A stretch of 64,000 nucleotides of DNA from Paucisalibacillus algeriensis (GCF_000577245.1 NZ_CBYO010000006.1:1-64000); one strand, 5' to 3'. Positions 51,667 through 60,855 are shown, numbered from the stretch's first letter. Notes: generated from the letters alone by a model not told the origin. Numbers and translations: made by a program.

Positions 51667-52260
51667 GTGGCCACTCAGGAAGCTTTCCATCCGACATACG
51701 ACAAAGAGGGCATAAAGGAACTGCAGTCCAACCCCGCCCTTGCCATAGAAAAAATTATGGAAATGTATGGCGATGAAATAAAACGACTAATTTTTGCTTA
51801 TGTCAAAAACTCCGCAGACACAGATGATGTTACCCAGGAGGTTTTTGTAACGATCTATCAAAAGTTAAATACATTTCAGGGTAATTCAACTTTAAAAAGT
51901 TGGATCTACTCGATTGCAATCAATAAATGTAAGGATTATCTCAGAAGCTGGCATGTTCGAAACAAGCGATTAAGAGAGAAACTGATCACTTCTTCCCATA
52001 CCATGGAGAAGGAAGAAAAAACTCCTGAAGAACAAGCCCTTCAACAGGACCATTCCAGTGAACTATTCCACACTGTAATGGAATTACCAATCAAGTACCG
52101 GGAAATTATTATCTTGTTTTACTTTAAAGAACTATCCACTGGTGAGATAAGCCAGATTCTAAATATGAATGAGGCAACTATCCGCACAAGACTAAAACGT
52201 GGTCGCGAAAAACTAAAAGAAAGCTTATCTTCTTTAAAAGGTGGTGTTGACCGTGGATAA
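51667..52260 (+). CDS. ECF-type RNA polymerase sigma factor
   Basis: A 197-residue sigma-70-family factor with only regions 2 and 4. Region 2 includes YVKNSADTDDVTQEVFVTIYQKL and KSWIYSIAINKCKDYLRS; region 4 is LPIKYREIIILFYFKELSTGEISQILNMNEATIRTRLKRGREKL. It should direct RNA polymerase to a stress regulon, including its own gene, and be held inactive by the membrane protein encoded next. GTG start at 51667 with GGGGG nine bases upstream. The next gene starts inside its last codons. Confidence 0.9.
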   Translation: MATQEAFHPTYDKEGIKELQSNPALAIEKIMEMYGDEIKRLIFAYVKNSADTDDVTQEVFVTIYQKLNTFQGNSTLKSWIYSIAINKCKDYLRSWHVRNKRLREKLITSSHTMEKEEKTPEEQALQQDHSSELFHTVMELPIKYREIIILFYFKELSTGEISQILNMNEATIRTRLKRGREKLKESLSSLKGGVDRG

Positions 52261-53413
52261 GGAATTAAAAGATTTACAGAGTCAATTTAATCAAATCCCT
52301 ACTTCCTTTACGAATCAAGATAAGCAAGCTATTCGTGATAAGATAGATAGACTACAATCTAAAAAGAGACTAAATAGAGTTAGCATCTACCCTAAATTAT
52401 TAACTGGCTTTGCTGTAGTTGTGGCTGTATTGATTTTTGTGGTTACCATTAATCAATCACCGGATATATTTATGAGTAGTAATGATTCTAGTTCTGATGC
52501 TGAAATGAATCAGGAGTTTAGTATGCATGAAGAAAAAGCAGCTAATGATTCGGATACTTCTAATGCATTAAATAGTGATGCAGCTGGATCTGAAGAAAGT
52601 TTGGGCTTGAACATTTTTAATCCCGAAACCGTCCAATCTGAGATGATACTGCCAGTTATCGATGTACGGCAAAACGGAGATGAAACAATTATTACCTTTA
52701 AAGGGGAACGCCTAACGGGAAGTCTCATTGATGAACAACCGTTAACATTTATCCCAGATACAGATAGTTGGAAACGAATCCCAATTGCTGAAGGAGATAT
52801 CAATAAAGATATTCCTGTATATTTTGCCGATGAAGAGTATGTTAGGTCAACATTAGGTTTTAAGGGTACAACAAATGACATGACCATTACACCTTATGCA
52901 TTGGAGTACCACTATTCATCGGAGGGCTCAAGTATTAGATTAATCATGGAAGAATATAACCGAATAGATGGGGAAGTAACCAATTCTTATTCGGAAACAA
53001 TCGCCTTATCTGATGAGCTCATGCAGATTTTCAACGAATATAAGACTAGTTTTGACGATAGTTTATTAAAAGGACTTAGTGCTTTTGATGTCTTTAAAAT
53101 TTACCATTATACAAATAGTCTTAATGATTTAGATACGCAATACGCACTCTACTATAAAAAAGATTCATTTCCATATCCTGACAAAGAAAGCTTTATTGCT
53201 GAATTTAAGTCTAATTACACCATAGATCAGGCAGAAGCACATTATGAAGAAATGCTACAGATACAACAGTTTGATGAACTCAAATTGAGTGATAATGAGG
53301 TATTAATACGATACACTACCCAAGACGAAACTGGGGGCCATGATATGGGATTTAGGCTCTATCTTGATGAGGAGCTTGACGTTTATAAAATAGCATGGAT
53401 GCCGATTCAATGA
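52253..53413 (+). CDS. Putative membrane anti-sigma factor
   Basis: A 386-residue single-pass membrane protein: a short cytoplasmic N-terminus (1-45), one transmembrane helix at about 48-67, a low-complexity Ser/Asp/Glu linker, and a 280-residue extracytoplasmic domain (EMILPVIDVRQNGDETIITFKGERL). Position directly after, and 8 bp overlapping, an ECF sigma gene is the classic place of its anti-sigma factor. The GTG at 52253 follows AAAGGTGG by eight bases; earlier GTG/TTG codons are also in frame. No zinc-finger motif is visible. Release signal unknown. Confidence 0.75.
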   Translation: MDKELKDLQSQFNQIPTSFTNQDKQAIRDKIDRLQSKKRLNRVSIYPKLLTGFAVVVAVLIFVVTINQSPDIFMSSNDSSSDAEMNQEFSMHEEKAANDSDTSNALNSDAAGSEESLGLNIFNPETVQSEMILPVIDVRQNGDETIITFKGERLTGSLIDEQPLTFIPDTDSWKRIPIAEGDINKDIPVYFADEEYVRSTLGFKGTTNDMTITPYALEYHYSSEGSSIRLIMEEYNRIDGEVTNSYSETIALSDELMQIFNEYKTSFDDSLLKGLSAFDVFKIYHYTNSLNDLDTQYALYYKKDSFPYPDKESFIAEFKSNYTIDQAEAHYEEMLQIQQFDELKLSDNEVLIRYTTQDETGGHDMGFRLYLDEELDVYKIAWMPIQ

Positions 53414-53421
53414 TTATTAAA

Positions 53422-53455
53422 AAATCCGTAATCCTAAATATAGGATTACGGATTT
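53422..53455. terminator. Bidirectional terminator
   Basis: Perfect 15-bp arms AAATCCGTAATCCTA (53422-53436) and TAGGATTACGGATTT (53441-53455) between convergent genes. Confidence 0.9.
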
Positions 53456-53457
53456 GT

Positions 53458-53661
53458 TCACTTTACTCGAGGAGCACTTTCAAAGCCTATTTTTCGGTGT
53501 GTACCATCACAGAATGGTTTGTTTTCAGATTGACCACAGCGACATAGCGAAAAACTTTTCTTCTTTTCAAATACATTGCCTTCCCCATCTACTAATTCTA
53601 CATCGCCTGTAATGCGAAGGGAACCATTATCATTTACTTTGATTACAACCTTTTCACTCAC
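53458..53661 (-). CDS. CDGSH iron-sulfur domain protein
   Basis: A 67-residue protein with one CDGSH-type cluster motif, CRCGQSENKPFCDGTH, giving three Cys and one His ligands for a redox-active [2Fe-2S] cluster. The N-terminal half is beta-rich. Cytoplasmic, role in redox or iron metabolism unknown. GTG start at 53661 with AGGAGGGG four bases upstream. Stand-alone gene. Confidence 0.9.
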   Translation of the reverse strand: MSEKVVIKVNDNGSLRITGDVELVDGEGNVFEKKKSFSLCRCGQSENKPFCDGTHRKIGFESAPRVK

Positions 53662-53761
53662 ATAACCCCTCCTACAACTTTATTATCTTTAAATCTGAAA
53701 ATAATTGATTAGAATACGTTGCCTTAGTACTATCTTACGTTGAAAAAACTGGGAATATGAT

Positions 53762-54694
53762 TTAATCCCTGCCCTTTGCCATCACATGGTTTTCCATATA
53801 ACCTATTTTTTCAATCTCTAAAGCTACTACATCACCCTCTTGTAGGAACTTAGGAGCTTCCATACCGAATGCCACCCCATCTGGTGTTCCTGTCATAATA
53901 ATATCTCCTGGTTTTAAGGTAATTAAATTGGATATAAATTCTATTAAAAAGGAGACATCAAAAATAAATTTTTCTGTATTAGAGGACTGGCGCAGTTCTC
54001 CATTTACATAACAGCGAACATCTAGCTTTCCTGGATCTCCGACTTCATCAGTTGTGACCACCCATGGTCCAATTGGAGTACTTCTATCAATAGTTTTTCC
54101 TTGTAACCATTGGGGTGTTCTTTTTTGTAGATCTCTCGCAGAAATATCATTCCCAATTGTATATCCAGCTATATATTCGTAGGCAACTTCCTTTTTAACT
54201 TTCGATGCTTCTTTTCCAATAACAACTGTTAGTTCCACTTCATAATCTAGTTTTTCTGTAAAGGGCGTCTTCTCAATGTAATCTTCCGGTCCAATTAGCG
54301 CATTTGAAAATTTAGCAAATAATACCGGATATTCTGGAATATCACTTTTCATTTCTTGTGCATGTTCCACATAGTTTCTTCCAACACAAATAATCTTGGA
54401 GGGTTCTGGAATTGGAGGACCAAGATATACTTCATTACGTGTGAATTGTTCCACCTCAACTTGCCAATTTTCCTTCACATAGGAGGTATAGATTTCTTTT
54501 GCCGCTTGAATGGCAGGATCACCTAATTTAAAGAATAACGTTGGGTCGGATGGTATTAGTTGTTCTATTTCTTCTTGTTGGATTGGGTGTTGTCTTCGGT
54601 ACGCTTCCTGCAAATCTACAATATTTTCATCGACTACCATTCCAACTCGAAGTGGAACTTCCTTATCTTTTAAACGATAACTTACTAGTTTCAT
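53762..54694 (-). CDS. Fumarylacetoacetate hydrolase family protein
   Basis: A 310-residue FAH-superfamily enzyme. N-terminal strand domain, then IICVGRNYVEHAQEM, metal site DYEVELTVVIGKEAS and IAGYTIGNDISARDLQ, and PGDIIMTGTPDGVA. It probably hydrolyses or decarboxylates a C-C bond of a diketo or oxo acid, as in aromatic meta-cleavage or acylpyruvate degradation; the exact substrate is not apparent. ATG at 54694 is preceded by GGAGGTG. It lies 35 bp after the acetyltransferase stop and may be co-transcribed. Confidence 0.85.
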   Translation of the reverse strand: MKLVSYRLKDKEVPLRVGMVVDENIVDLQEAYRRQHPIQQEEIEQLIPSDPTLFFKLGDPAIQAAKEIYTSYVKENWQVEVEQFTRNEVYLGPPIPEPSKIICVGRNYVEHAQEMKSDIPEYPVLFAKFSNALIGPEDYIEKTPFTEKLDYEVELTVVIGKEASKVKKEVAYEYIAGYTIGNDISARDLQKRTPQWLQGKTIDRSTPIGPWVVTTDEVGDPGKLDVRCYVNGELRQSSNTEKFIFDVSFLIEFISNLITLKPGDIIMTGTPDGVAFGMEAPKFLQEGDVVALEIEKIGYMENHVMAKGRD

Positions 54695-54729
54695 CTCTTG
54701 CACCTCCATTTTCTCTATGAATAACTCTA

Positions 54730-55347
54730 TTATATATTTTTCCAACTATTATGTAAATTTGAGCACGATAGATTCATAGAGCTTTTCTTCTCCAAATACT
54801 CGCGCCTCAACATGGAATAAACAACGGTGTCATGGAATCTCTCTCCATCAAAGTCTGTATTTCTAAGAATCCCTTCTTTTGTAAAACTATATTTCTCTAA
54901 CAGCTTCCTTGAGCCTTCGTTTTCTGCAAAGATATCACCGACCAATCGGTTAAGTTTTATCGTCTCAAAAACAAATGGCAATAGACTTTGCAGAACTTCA
55001 CTCATGACTCCTTTCCGTTGAAACTCCTCTCGAATAACTGCGCCCATTTCTGCCTTTTGATGCCAAATATGTAATTTATGCAATCGGAACTGACCTACCA
55101 CCAAGCCGGTTTTCTTTTCAATTATTACCCAGGGTATTTCTTTTTTCTCTAAAAAACTAGATAAATATGTTGATATTAGTTCCCTCACTTCTTCTATTGA
55201 TTTAACAGGATTGGAAGTGATGTATGTCATCGTCTCTTTGTTTCCTAGTATTGAAAATAATTCAGAAGAATCATCAATTGTAATACCCCGAAGTAGGTAA
55301 TGTTTTGTTTCCAAGGTAGGGATTTCAGTAAAATAAGTTTCGATCAT
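54730..55347 (-). CDS. GNAT family N-acetyltransferase (RimJ/RimL-like)
   Basis: A 205-residue acetyltransferase. TKHYLLRGITIDDSSELFSI at the start, then VGQFRLHK, MGAVIREEFQRKGVMSEVLQSLLPFVF (acetyl-CoA loop R/QxxGxx form) and RLVGDIFAENEGSRKLLEKYSFTKEG identify the RimJ-like group. Target amine unknown. ATG at 55347 has GGGGGA before it; the open frame extends 13 codons upstream without RBS. Confidence 0.85.
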   Translation of the reverse strand: MIETYFTEIPTLETKHYLLRGITIDDSSELFSILGNKETMTYITSNPVKSIEEVRELISTYLSSFLEKKEIPWVIIEKKTGLVVGQFRLHKLHIWHQKAEMGAVIREEFQRKGVMSEVLQSLLPFVFETIKLNRLVGDIFAENEGSRKLLEKYSFTKEGILRNTDFDGERFHDTVVYSMLRREYLEKKSSMNLSCSNLHNSWKNI

Positions 55348-55368
55348 TTCTTTCCCCCAAAAAGAAAG

Positions 55369-55396
55369 GACTTGAATCAGGTTCAAGCCCTTTCAA
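55369..55396 (-). terminator. Terminator after the VOC-family gene
   Basis: AAAGGACTTGAA and TTCAAGCCCTTT arms with one mismatch; it overlaps the RBS region of the next gene downstream. Confidence 0.55.
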
Positions 55397-55401
55397 ATTC
55401 T

Positions 55402-55821
55402 TTACGCTTCTGTCGTAGATACTTGCCAAAGCACACCAAATTTATCCTGAACCTGACCATATAATGGACTCCAAAATGTCTCTTGTAACTCCATTACAAC
55501 CTTCCCGCCATCTTCAAGCTTGGCAAATACTTCTTTTGCATTACCAGGGCCTTTTATCATAACTGCAATGGATAAATGGTCACCAACCTGATAAGGATTT
55601 CCAGGGAAGTTATCGGATATCATTAAGACTGAATTACCAATTTTCAAATGGGCATGAAGAACAAGGTTTTTTGCTTCCTCTGGAATAGGATTTCCTTCCA
55701 TTGGATTTTCACCAAAGGTTTGAAAACTTATTACTTCAGCTCCAAATGCTTCTTTATAGAATGTTACCGCTTCTTGTCCATTTCCGTTAGTTACTAAATA
55801 CGGATTAATATCTTGAATCAT
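55402..55821 (-). CDS. VOC family (PhnB/glyoxalase-like) protein
   Basis: A 139-residue member of the vicinal-oxygen-chelate superfamily in the PhnB-like group: INPYLVTNGNGQEAVTFYKEAFGAEVIS, LVLHAHLKIGNSVLMISDNFPG and YGQVQDKFGVLWQVS. Such proteins are often antibiotic-binding or of unknown function. AGAGGTG precedes the ATG. Single gene. Confidence 0.85.
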   Translation of the reverse strand: MIQDINPYLVTNGNGQEAVTFYKEAFGAEVISFQTFGENPMEGNPIPEEAKNLVLHAHLKIGNSVLMISDNFPGNPYQVGDHLSIAVMIKGPGNAKEVFAKLEDGGKVVMELQETFWSPLYGQVQDKFGVLWQVSTTEA

Positions 55822-55961
55822 TTTAGCACCTCTTGTCTAATGAAATAATATTACCTTTTACTAAACTTTACCACTATATGAGGATTTCCCAACTTGAATG
55901 ATGATAATCCTGTTTTGCAAAAGAATCTAGGGATTAGCTACTTCATGCTACACCCTCATTA

Positions 55962-56528
55962 TTACGCCTCTACACCTACCCCATTCACTTGCTTAACAAA
56001 CTCTTTCATTAATCCCGGTAAGTCTGGCCAAGCATGACCGGAGATGAGATTGCGATCTACGTGATTTGGCTCATTCACATATGTGGAACCTAATGCTTCT
56101 ACTTCCGGCTTACAAGCGATATAAGCAGTTACCTCTCGCCCTTCCATATGTTCACGAACAGTTGTAAGGACCTGTGCTGCATGGCATACTGCAGCAATTG
56201 GTTTATCCGCTTCAAAGAAATGACTAACAATAGCAGGGACATGCTCATTCAGACGCATATGCTCTGGTGCACGTCCTCCTGGAATGATTAATCCATCATA
56301 CTCCTCTGGGTTAACATCAGCAAAACTTGCACTTGCCTCAATTAAATAACCCTCCTTCTCTGTGTAGGTCTCCCAACCGATGAAATCATGAACAACGGTA
56401 TGTAGTTTCTTTGATGACGAAGCAGCAATAGTAGTTTCGTAACCTTCTTCTAGGCATCGAAAGTAAGGATAATAGATTTCTAATGCCTCGACTGCGTCTC
56501 CTGCAAGAATTAATACTTTTTTGGACAT
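55962..56528 (-). CDS. DJ-1/PfpI family protein
   Basis: A 188-residue DJ-1/PfpI-fold protein. The nucleophile elbow reads AVCHAAQ, and GLIIPGGRAPEHMR and the acidic residue near the N-terminus complete the usual triad. Possible roles are deglycase, chaperone or hydratase; length and sequence match stress proteins such as YraA-like ones. AAAGGAGG precedes the ATG. Confidence 0.87.
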   Translation of the reverse strand: MSKKVLILAGDAVEALEIYYPYFRCLEEGYETTIAASSSKKLHTVVHDFIGWETYTEKEGYLIEASASFADVNPEEYDGLIIPGGRAPEHMRLNEHVPAIVSHFFEADKPIAAVCHAAQVLTTVREHMEGREVTAYIACKPEVEALGSTYVNEPNHVDRNLISGHAWPDLPGLMKEFVKQVNGVGVEA

Positions 56529-56853
56529 AGTATTTCCTCCTTTAAATGATTAAAATTTAAAGCCTAATAAATATATTCTATAACCTGGAAAAATAATCCT
56601 CCCATTAATATTAATTTATAAAAATTAAATATACTTCGGATAAATTTAACATTTACTTTTATGTTCATGCTTAAAACGACTGTGATAATAGTACTGAATC
56701 CATATGCGCAATTCGCTAACTTTTTTCCATTACTTTCTACCTTATAACGACTTTTCCCTTAAGAACATTACCTCATTTTTAAAAATATTAAAGGAGATTG
56801 TAGCCCTCTCATCGAATAGTTTCCCTACCCAAAAAGTAAAGGAGGATTTGATA

Positions 56854-56898
56854 TGGGACAAACCACATTCTGCCCTAACTATCAAAATACTTCTTAGT
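56854..56898 (+). CDS. Possible 14-residue leader peptide
   Basis: MGQTTFCPNYQNTS after a strong AAAGGAGG seven bases before the ATG, 95 bp upstream of the amidase gene. The sequence before it (CGAATAGTTTCCC...CCAAAAAGT) resembles that directly before the amidase RBS, so it may be a duplicated 5' region rather than a functional leader. The remainder of the 464-bp gap is AT-rich with no other gene. Confidence 0.35.
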
Positions 56899-56992
56899 AA
56901 TTATGCAAACAACTTATCAACGAATAGCTTTTCCACCTCAGAAGTTTCACAAATGCTTTTTCTATCCAAAAATATTTAGGAGGAGATTTGTT

Positions 56993-57826
56993 ATGAAACT
57001 ATATTTAGATCCTGGACATGGTGGTACGGATAACGGAGCTAGTGGAAATGGGTTGTTAGAAAAGAATATTAACCTAGATATTGCGTTACGTATACGCAAT
57101 ACACTTATAAACGGATATGAAAATGTTGACATTCTTATGAGCCGTTCAAGTGATATGACAAAAAGCCTCAAGCAGCGAACAGACGAAGCAAACGCCTGGG
57201 GAGCTGACTACTTTTTATCCATCCATTGCAATGCCTTTAATGGGTCAGCACGAGGATATGAAGATTATATTCATAGTAATTTATCGGATTCATCTTTGAC
57301 TGCTAGATACCAAGATATTCTTCACACGGAAATCACCAAATTAAATCAACTTACCAATCGCGGACAGAAAAAAGAAAACTTCCATGTTTTACGCGAATCA
57401 ACGATGCCCGCACTTCTTACGGAAAATGGGTTCATTGATAACGCATCTGATGCTAATCTCATGAAACAAGCTACTTGGCGCCAAGCTGTAGCACAAGGAC
57501 ATGCAAACGGGATAACCATTGCATTTAATCTACCTCCAAAACAAAGTGGTGGTGACATACTTTACAAGGTGATTGCAGGTTCCTTTACTTCTAGAGCAAA
57601 CGCAGAAGACCGTGTAACCTACTTGAGTAATAAAGGAATTGATTCTTACATCGGCACCGTTGTCCTTTCAGGTACTACATGGTATCGTGTTCAAGCTGGT
57701 GCCTTTTCTAGCCGTGAGAACGCCGAGCAACGCTTGCAAGAAGTTAAACATGCTGGCATTTCTGACGCATACATTGCTGTAGAACAAAGCACTTTGGCAC
57801 TGGAACCTGTGATGGCCAGCGAATAA
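56993..57826 (+). CDS. N-acetylmuramoyl-L-alanine amidase with SPOR domain (CwlC-like)
   Basis: A 277-residue cell-wall hydrolase. Amidase_3 domain in residues 1-185 has the zinc ligands in DPGHGG, LLEKNINL and SIHCNAFNG and the catalytic glutamate in LLTENGFID; residues 195-265 form a SPOR peptidoglycan-binding domain of two short repeats. No signal peptide, as in B. subtilis CwlC, which acts in the mother cell at spore release. ATG at 56993 with AGGAGG nine bases upstream; an open frame 30 codons longer has no RBS. Confidence 0.88.
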   Translation: MKLYLDPGHGGTDNGASGNGLLEKNINLDIALRIRNTLINGYENVDILMSRSSDMTKSLKQRTDEANAWGADYFLSIHCNAFNGSARGYEDYIHSNLSDSSLTARYQDILHTEITKLNQLTNRGQKKENFHVLRESTMPALLTENGFIDNASDANLMKQATWRQAVAQGHANGITIAFNLPPKQSGGDILYKVIAGSFTSRANAEDRVTYLSNKGIDSYIGTVVLSGTTWYRVQAGAFSSRENAEQRLQEVKHAGISDAYIAVEQSTLALEPVMASE

Positions 57827-57832
57827 AAAGAC

Positions 57833-57859
57833 AGGGTGACTCTTATTCAGAGTCACCCT
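57833..57859. terminator. Bidirectional terminator
   Basis: AGGGTGACTC and GAGTCACCCT arms around TTATTCA, between convergent genes; it holds the stop region of the phosphatase gene. Confidence 0.8.
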
Positions 57860-58379
57860 TTACCAACCATTCCGCAAATGTAAGTAAATCCTTAAATTTC
57901 TTATCTGCTTCACTAGATGTTTCTTCCCGTGTGCCAACTAAAATGGTCGTGACCCCAGCTTCTCTACCAGCCTCTATATCTGGATCTCGGTCTCCAACCA
58001 TATAGCTTTTTTCTAGATCGATATCATGTTTCTCAGCTAAATCGATTAACATTTGAGGTCTTGGCTTTCGACAAGCACATCCTGCATGTGGTTTATGTGG
58101 ACAGTATGCAATATCATCAATTCGTGCACCAAAACCAGCTAAATCATCCTGCATCTTTTGATGTACCTTCTCAAGTGCCGCTTCCTTCATAAAACCTAAT
58201 CCAATTCCGCCCTGATTCGTTACAACAAACACCTTATAACCTGCATCATTTAATTGCTTAATTGCTTCACCAACCCCATACAGTAAATAGAAATCACTAG
58301 GTTTATTTACAAACTTCACACGGCGAGTTAACACTTCATTAATTACACCATCGCGGTCTAAAAATATTCCAGCTTGCAT
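57843..58379 (-). CDS. HAD-family heptose-bisphosphate-type phosphatase (GmhB-like)
   Basis: A 178-residue HAD IIIA phosphatase. DRDGVIN supplies the nucleophile aspartate, the zinc loop reads CPHKPHAGCACRKPRP, and MVGDRDPDIEAGREAGVTTILV is motif IV. It matches D-glycero-manno-heptose-1,7-bisphosphate phosphatases; Gram-positives have such enzymes for sugar-nucleotide or other phosphate esters, and its partner genes are not in the window. AGGAAGGTG precedes the ATG. Confidence 0.87.
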   Translation of the reverse strand: MQAGIFLDRDGVINEVLTRRVKFVNKPSDFYLLYGVGEAIKQLNDAGYKVFVVTNQGGIGLGFMKEAALEKVHQKMQDDLAGFGARIDDIAYCPHKPHAGCACRKPRPQMLIDLAEKHDIDLEKSYMVGDRDPDIEAGREAGVTTILVGTREETSSEADKKFKDLLTFAEWLVKGDSE

Positions 58380-58589
58380 TATTTCACCTTCCTACTTTTC
58401 TATTTGTTAGTATACCCAATATTATTTCGTCATCTAATTTATATAAATTGACATCATACATAAAGAAATGTAATTTCAAAATACAAGGGATTAATAACGG
58501 ATACCCAGCAATGTTGAGTTATCTTATAATCTTCCTGAAAACTGGAAAAACAATATCGCCAATACATGTACAAGAACAGGAGCATTATT

Positions 58590-59243
58590 ATGTCTATTAT
58601 TGATAAATTAAAATTAACTAAGTATAACAATATAGCTGTGCTTAACGAACCAGAAGACTATACAACTTTCAATGGATACCCTACAGAATTATCCGCAGAT
58701 CATGATACAATTTTCATTTTTGTTGAAACATTAGATGAGATGGTGCAACAAACAAAGTATATAATTGAAAACGAGAAGTTCTTGAAGGAGAAAGGTTATC
58801 TTTTTTTCGCTTATCCTAAAAAGGGAAATAGACGTTATGATACTTATATTCCCCGTGATGACATGTTCCCTGTCTTAAAGGTCGATGAGGATGGATATGT
58901 AGACGGAAGCGATATTAAATTTGCTCGCATGGTCAGCATGGATGATGTATTTACAGTTGTTGGCTTGAGGCGAGAGAAAAAGAAAGCAAAGAAATCTACT
59001 CCTTCTAGCCAATGTGTTGCAGATTATGAGGGACAAGAGAATGAAGTTGAAGCACTACTAGTAGAACATCCAAATGAACTTGCATTTTACCAAAACCTAA
59101 CACCAGGATACCGAAGAGACTGGGCACGCTACATATTTTCAGCAAAACAGCAAAAAACACGTGATAAGCGCTCTGAACAAATGGTAGAAGTACTTTCCCA
59201 AGGATATAAAACAATGGATTTGTATCGTGCGAAGAAAAAATAG
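58590..59243 (+). CDS. YdeI/OmpD-associated family protein
   Basis: A 217-residue protein with a C-terminal YdeI/OmpD-associated motif: NELAFYQNLTPGYRRDWARYIFSAKQ and RSEQMVEVLSQGYKTMDLYR, flanking a central DUF1801-like part. The N-terminal 120 residues are of the DUF3052-type acetyltransferase-like shape seen in related proteins, which I assign only loosely. Function unknown; E. coli YdeI affects resistance to hydrogen peroxide and peptides. ATG at 58590 has AGGAG seven bases upstream. Confidence 0.72.
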   Translation: MSIIDKLKLTKYNNIAVLNEPEDYTTFNGYPTELSADHDTIFIFVETLDEMVQQTKYIIENEKFLKEKGYLFFAYPKKGNRRYDTYIPRDDMFPVLKVDEDGYVDGSDIKFARMVSMDDVFTVVGLRREKKKAKKSTPSSQCVADYEGQENEVEALLVEHPNELAFYQNLTPGYRRDWARYIFSAKQQKTRDKRSEQMVEVLSQGYKTMDLYRAKKK

Positions 59244-59248
59244 CAGAT

Positions 59249-59284
59249 AAAAAAGTACCTTCAAGGGATAGAAGGTACTTTTTT
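59249..59284 (+). terminator. Terminator after the YdeI-like gene
   Basis: Perfect AAAAAAGTACCTTC (59249-59262) and GAAGGTACTTTTTT (59271-59284). Confidence 0.9.
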
Positions 59285-59325
59285 ATTTTTCTAAAAGGAT
59301 AGATTAGTATAACCCTTATAGGAAT

Positions 59326-59384
59326 TTGACATACTACCAAATATATAGTAAATTAGCTAATGGCGAACGATTTAAATTCGCCAT
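59326..59384 (+). promoter_or_regulatory. guaC promoter and palindromic operator
   Basis: TTGACA (59326-59331), 17-bp spacer and TAAATT (59349-59354), then inverted repeat ATGGCGAA-N9-TTCGCCAT (59360-59384). GCGAACGATT and, 20 bp further, a reversed ACGAATGTTT resemble the PurR half-boxes (CCGAACAWT) expected at guaC in bacilli. Confidence 0.5.
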
Positions 59385-59416
59385 AAATAAAACATTCGTG
59401 TTTAGGAGTGTAAATA

Positions 59417-60400
59417 ATGGATAACGTATTTGATTATGAAGACATCCAATTAATTCCCGCAAAATGTATTGTTCAAAGTCGTTCTGAATGTGATACATCT
59501 ATCACATTTGGTGGGCGTAAATTTAAATTACCTGTAGTACCAGCAAATATGCAAACTATTATAGATGAAAATATCGCTTTACAATTAGCAGAAAACGGTT
59601 ATTTCTATATCATGCACCGCTTCCAGCCTGAAAAGCGCCTTGATTTCGTTAAAGATATGCAAGAGCGCGGACTGTATGCATCCATTAGTGTTGGGGTTAA
59701 AGAAGAAGAGTACCGTTTTGTTGAAGAATTAGCAAACGAAAACGTAACACCAGAATATATTACGATCGATATTGCTCACGGTCATTCCAATGCAGTAATT
59801 GAGATGATTAAACATATTAAAAAGCACCTACCTGAAAGCTTCGTAATTGCTGGTAACGTTGGCACACCAGAAGCTGTTCGTGAACTTGAGAATGCTGGTG
59901 CTGATGCAACTAAAGTAGGTATCGGACCGGGTAAAGTATGTATTACAAAGATTAAAACCGGATTTGGAACAGGTGGCTGGCAATTAGCAGCACTTCGTTG
60001 GTGTGCAAAAGCAGCAAGTAAGCCAATTATTGCTGATGGCGGCATTCGTACACATGGAGACATTGCTAAATCCGTACGATTCGGTGCATCAATGGTCATG
60101 ATTGGTTCACTATTTGCAGGACATGAAGAATCACCAGGTGAAACGGTTGAAAGAGATGGCAAACTATTTAAGGAATATTTCGGGTCTGCATCCGAATACC
60201 AAAAAGGTGAGAAAAAGAATGTAGAAGGAAAGAAAATGCTTGTTGAGCATAAAGGATCTTTACAAGATACATTAGTTGAAATGCAACAAGACCTCCAATC
60301 TTCCATTTCTTATTCAGGCGGTAACAAGCTAGATGCAATCCGAAATGTTGATTATGTGGTAGTGAAGAACTCTATCTTCAATGGCGACAAAGTATACTAA
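59417..60400 (+). CDS. guaC: GMP reductase GuaC
   Basis: A 327-residue barrel enzyme that deaminates GMP to IMP with [20 protein letters not shown] at the start, [32 protein letters not shown] (active-site cysteine), [20 protein letters not shown] and [12 protein letters not shown] are characteristic, and the absence of CBS domains separates it from IMP dehydrogenase. GGAGTG precedes the ATG. Confidence 0.95.
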   Translation: MDNVFDYEDIQLIPAKCIVQSRSECDTSITFGGRKFKLPVVPANMQTIIDENIALQLAENGYFYIMHRFQPEKRLDFVKDMQERGLYASISVGVKEEEYRFVEELANENVTPEYITIDIAHGHSNAVIEMIKHIKKHLPESFVIAGNVGTPEAVRELENAGADATKVGIGPGKVCITKIKTGFGTGGWQLAALRWCAKAASKPIIADGGIRTHGDIAKSVRFGASMVMIGSLFAGHEESPGETVERDGKLFKEYFGSASEYQKGEKKNVEGKKMLVEHKGSLQDTLVEMQQDLQSSISYSGGNKLDAIRNVDYVVVKNSIFNGDKVY

Positions 60401-60420
60401 GCGAGATAATCCGACTATAG

Positions 60421-60453
60421 AAAAAGGTGAGCACAAAGAGTGCTCACCTTTTT
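60421..60453. terminator. Bidirectional terminator between guaC and spx
   Basis: Perfect 14-bp arms AAAAAGGTGAGCAC and GTGCTCACCTTTTT. Confidence 0.92.
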
Positions 60454-60459
60454 TAAATA

Positions 60460-60855
60460 CTAATCAACCATTTTTTGTAGTTGGTGTAATTGAAATGTAC
60501 GAACCGATCTTGGTAAGAAACGACGAATTTCGTCTTCGTTGTACCCTACTTGCAAACGTTTTTCATCAATGATAATCGGTCTTCTTAATAAACCAGGATT
60601 TTCTTGGATTAATTGATATAGTTCCTTCATTGGAAGTTGCTCTATATCTACATCAATTTCTTTGAAAACCTTGGAACGTTCTGAAATAATTTCTTCTGTA
60701 CCATCCTCTGTTAAACGCAATATCCCTTTAATTTCATCAAATGATAACGGTTCCGAAAAAATATTACGTTCCTTGTATGGTATGTTGTTTTCTTGAAACC
60801 AGGCCTTTGCCTTTCTGCAGGATGTACAACTTGGTGTAACGTATAGTGTTACCAT
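60460..60855 (-). CDS. spx: Redox regulator Spx
   Basis: A 131-residue ArsC-like transcriptional regulator that binds the alpha C-terminal domain of RNA polymerase on disulfide stress. The redox switch is C10-T-S-C13, and the segments [25 protein letters not shown] and [31 protein letters not shown] match B. subtilis Spx nearly throughout. ATG at 60855 has AAAGGAAG seven bases upstream; the open frame extends 24 codons further without support. Stable levels are normally set by ClpXP through the C-terminus. The 358-bp gap upstream holds the promoter and one doubtful small frame at 61158-61274. Confidence 0.93.
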   Translation of the reverse strand: MVTLYVTPSCTSCRKAKAWFQENNIPYKERNIFSEPLSFDEIKGILRLTEDGTEEIISERSKVFKEIDVDIEQLPMKELYQLIQENPGLLRRPIIIDEKRLQVGYNEDEIRRFLPRSVRTFQLHQLQKMVD

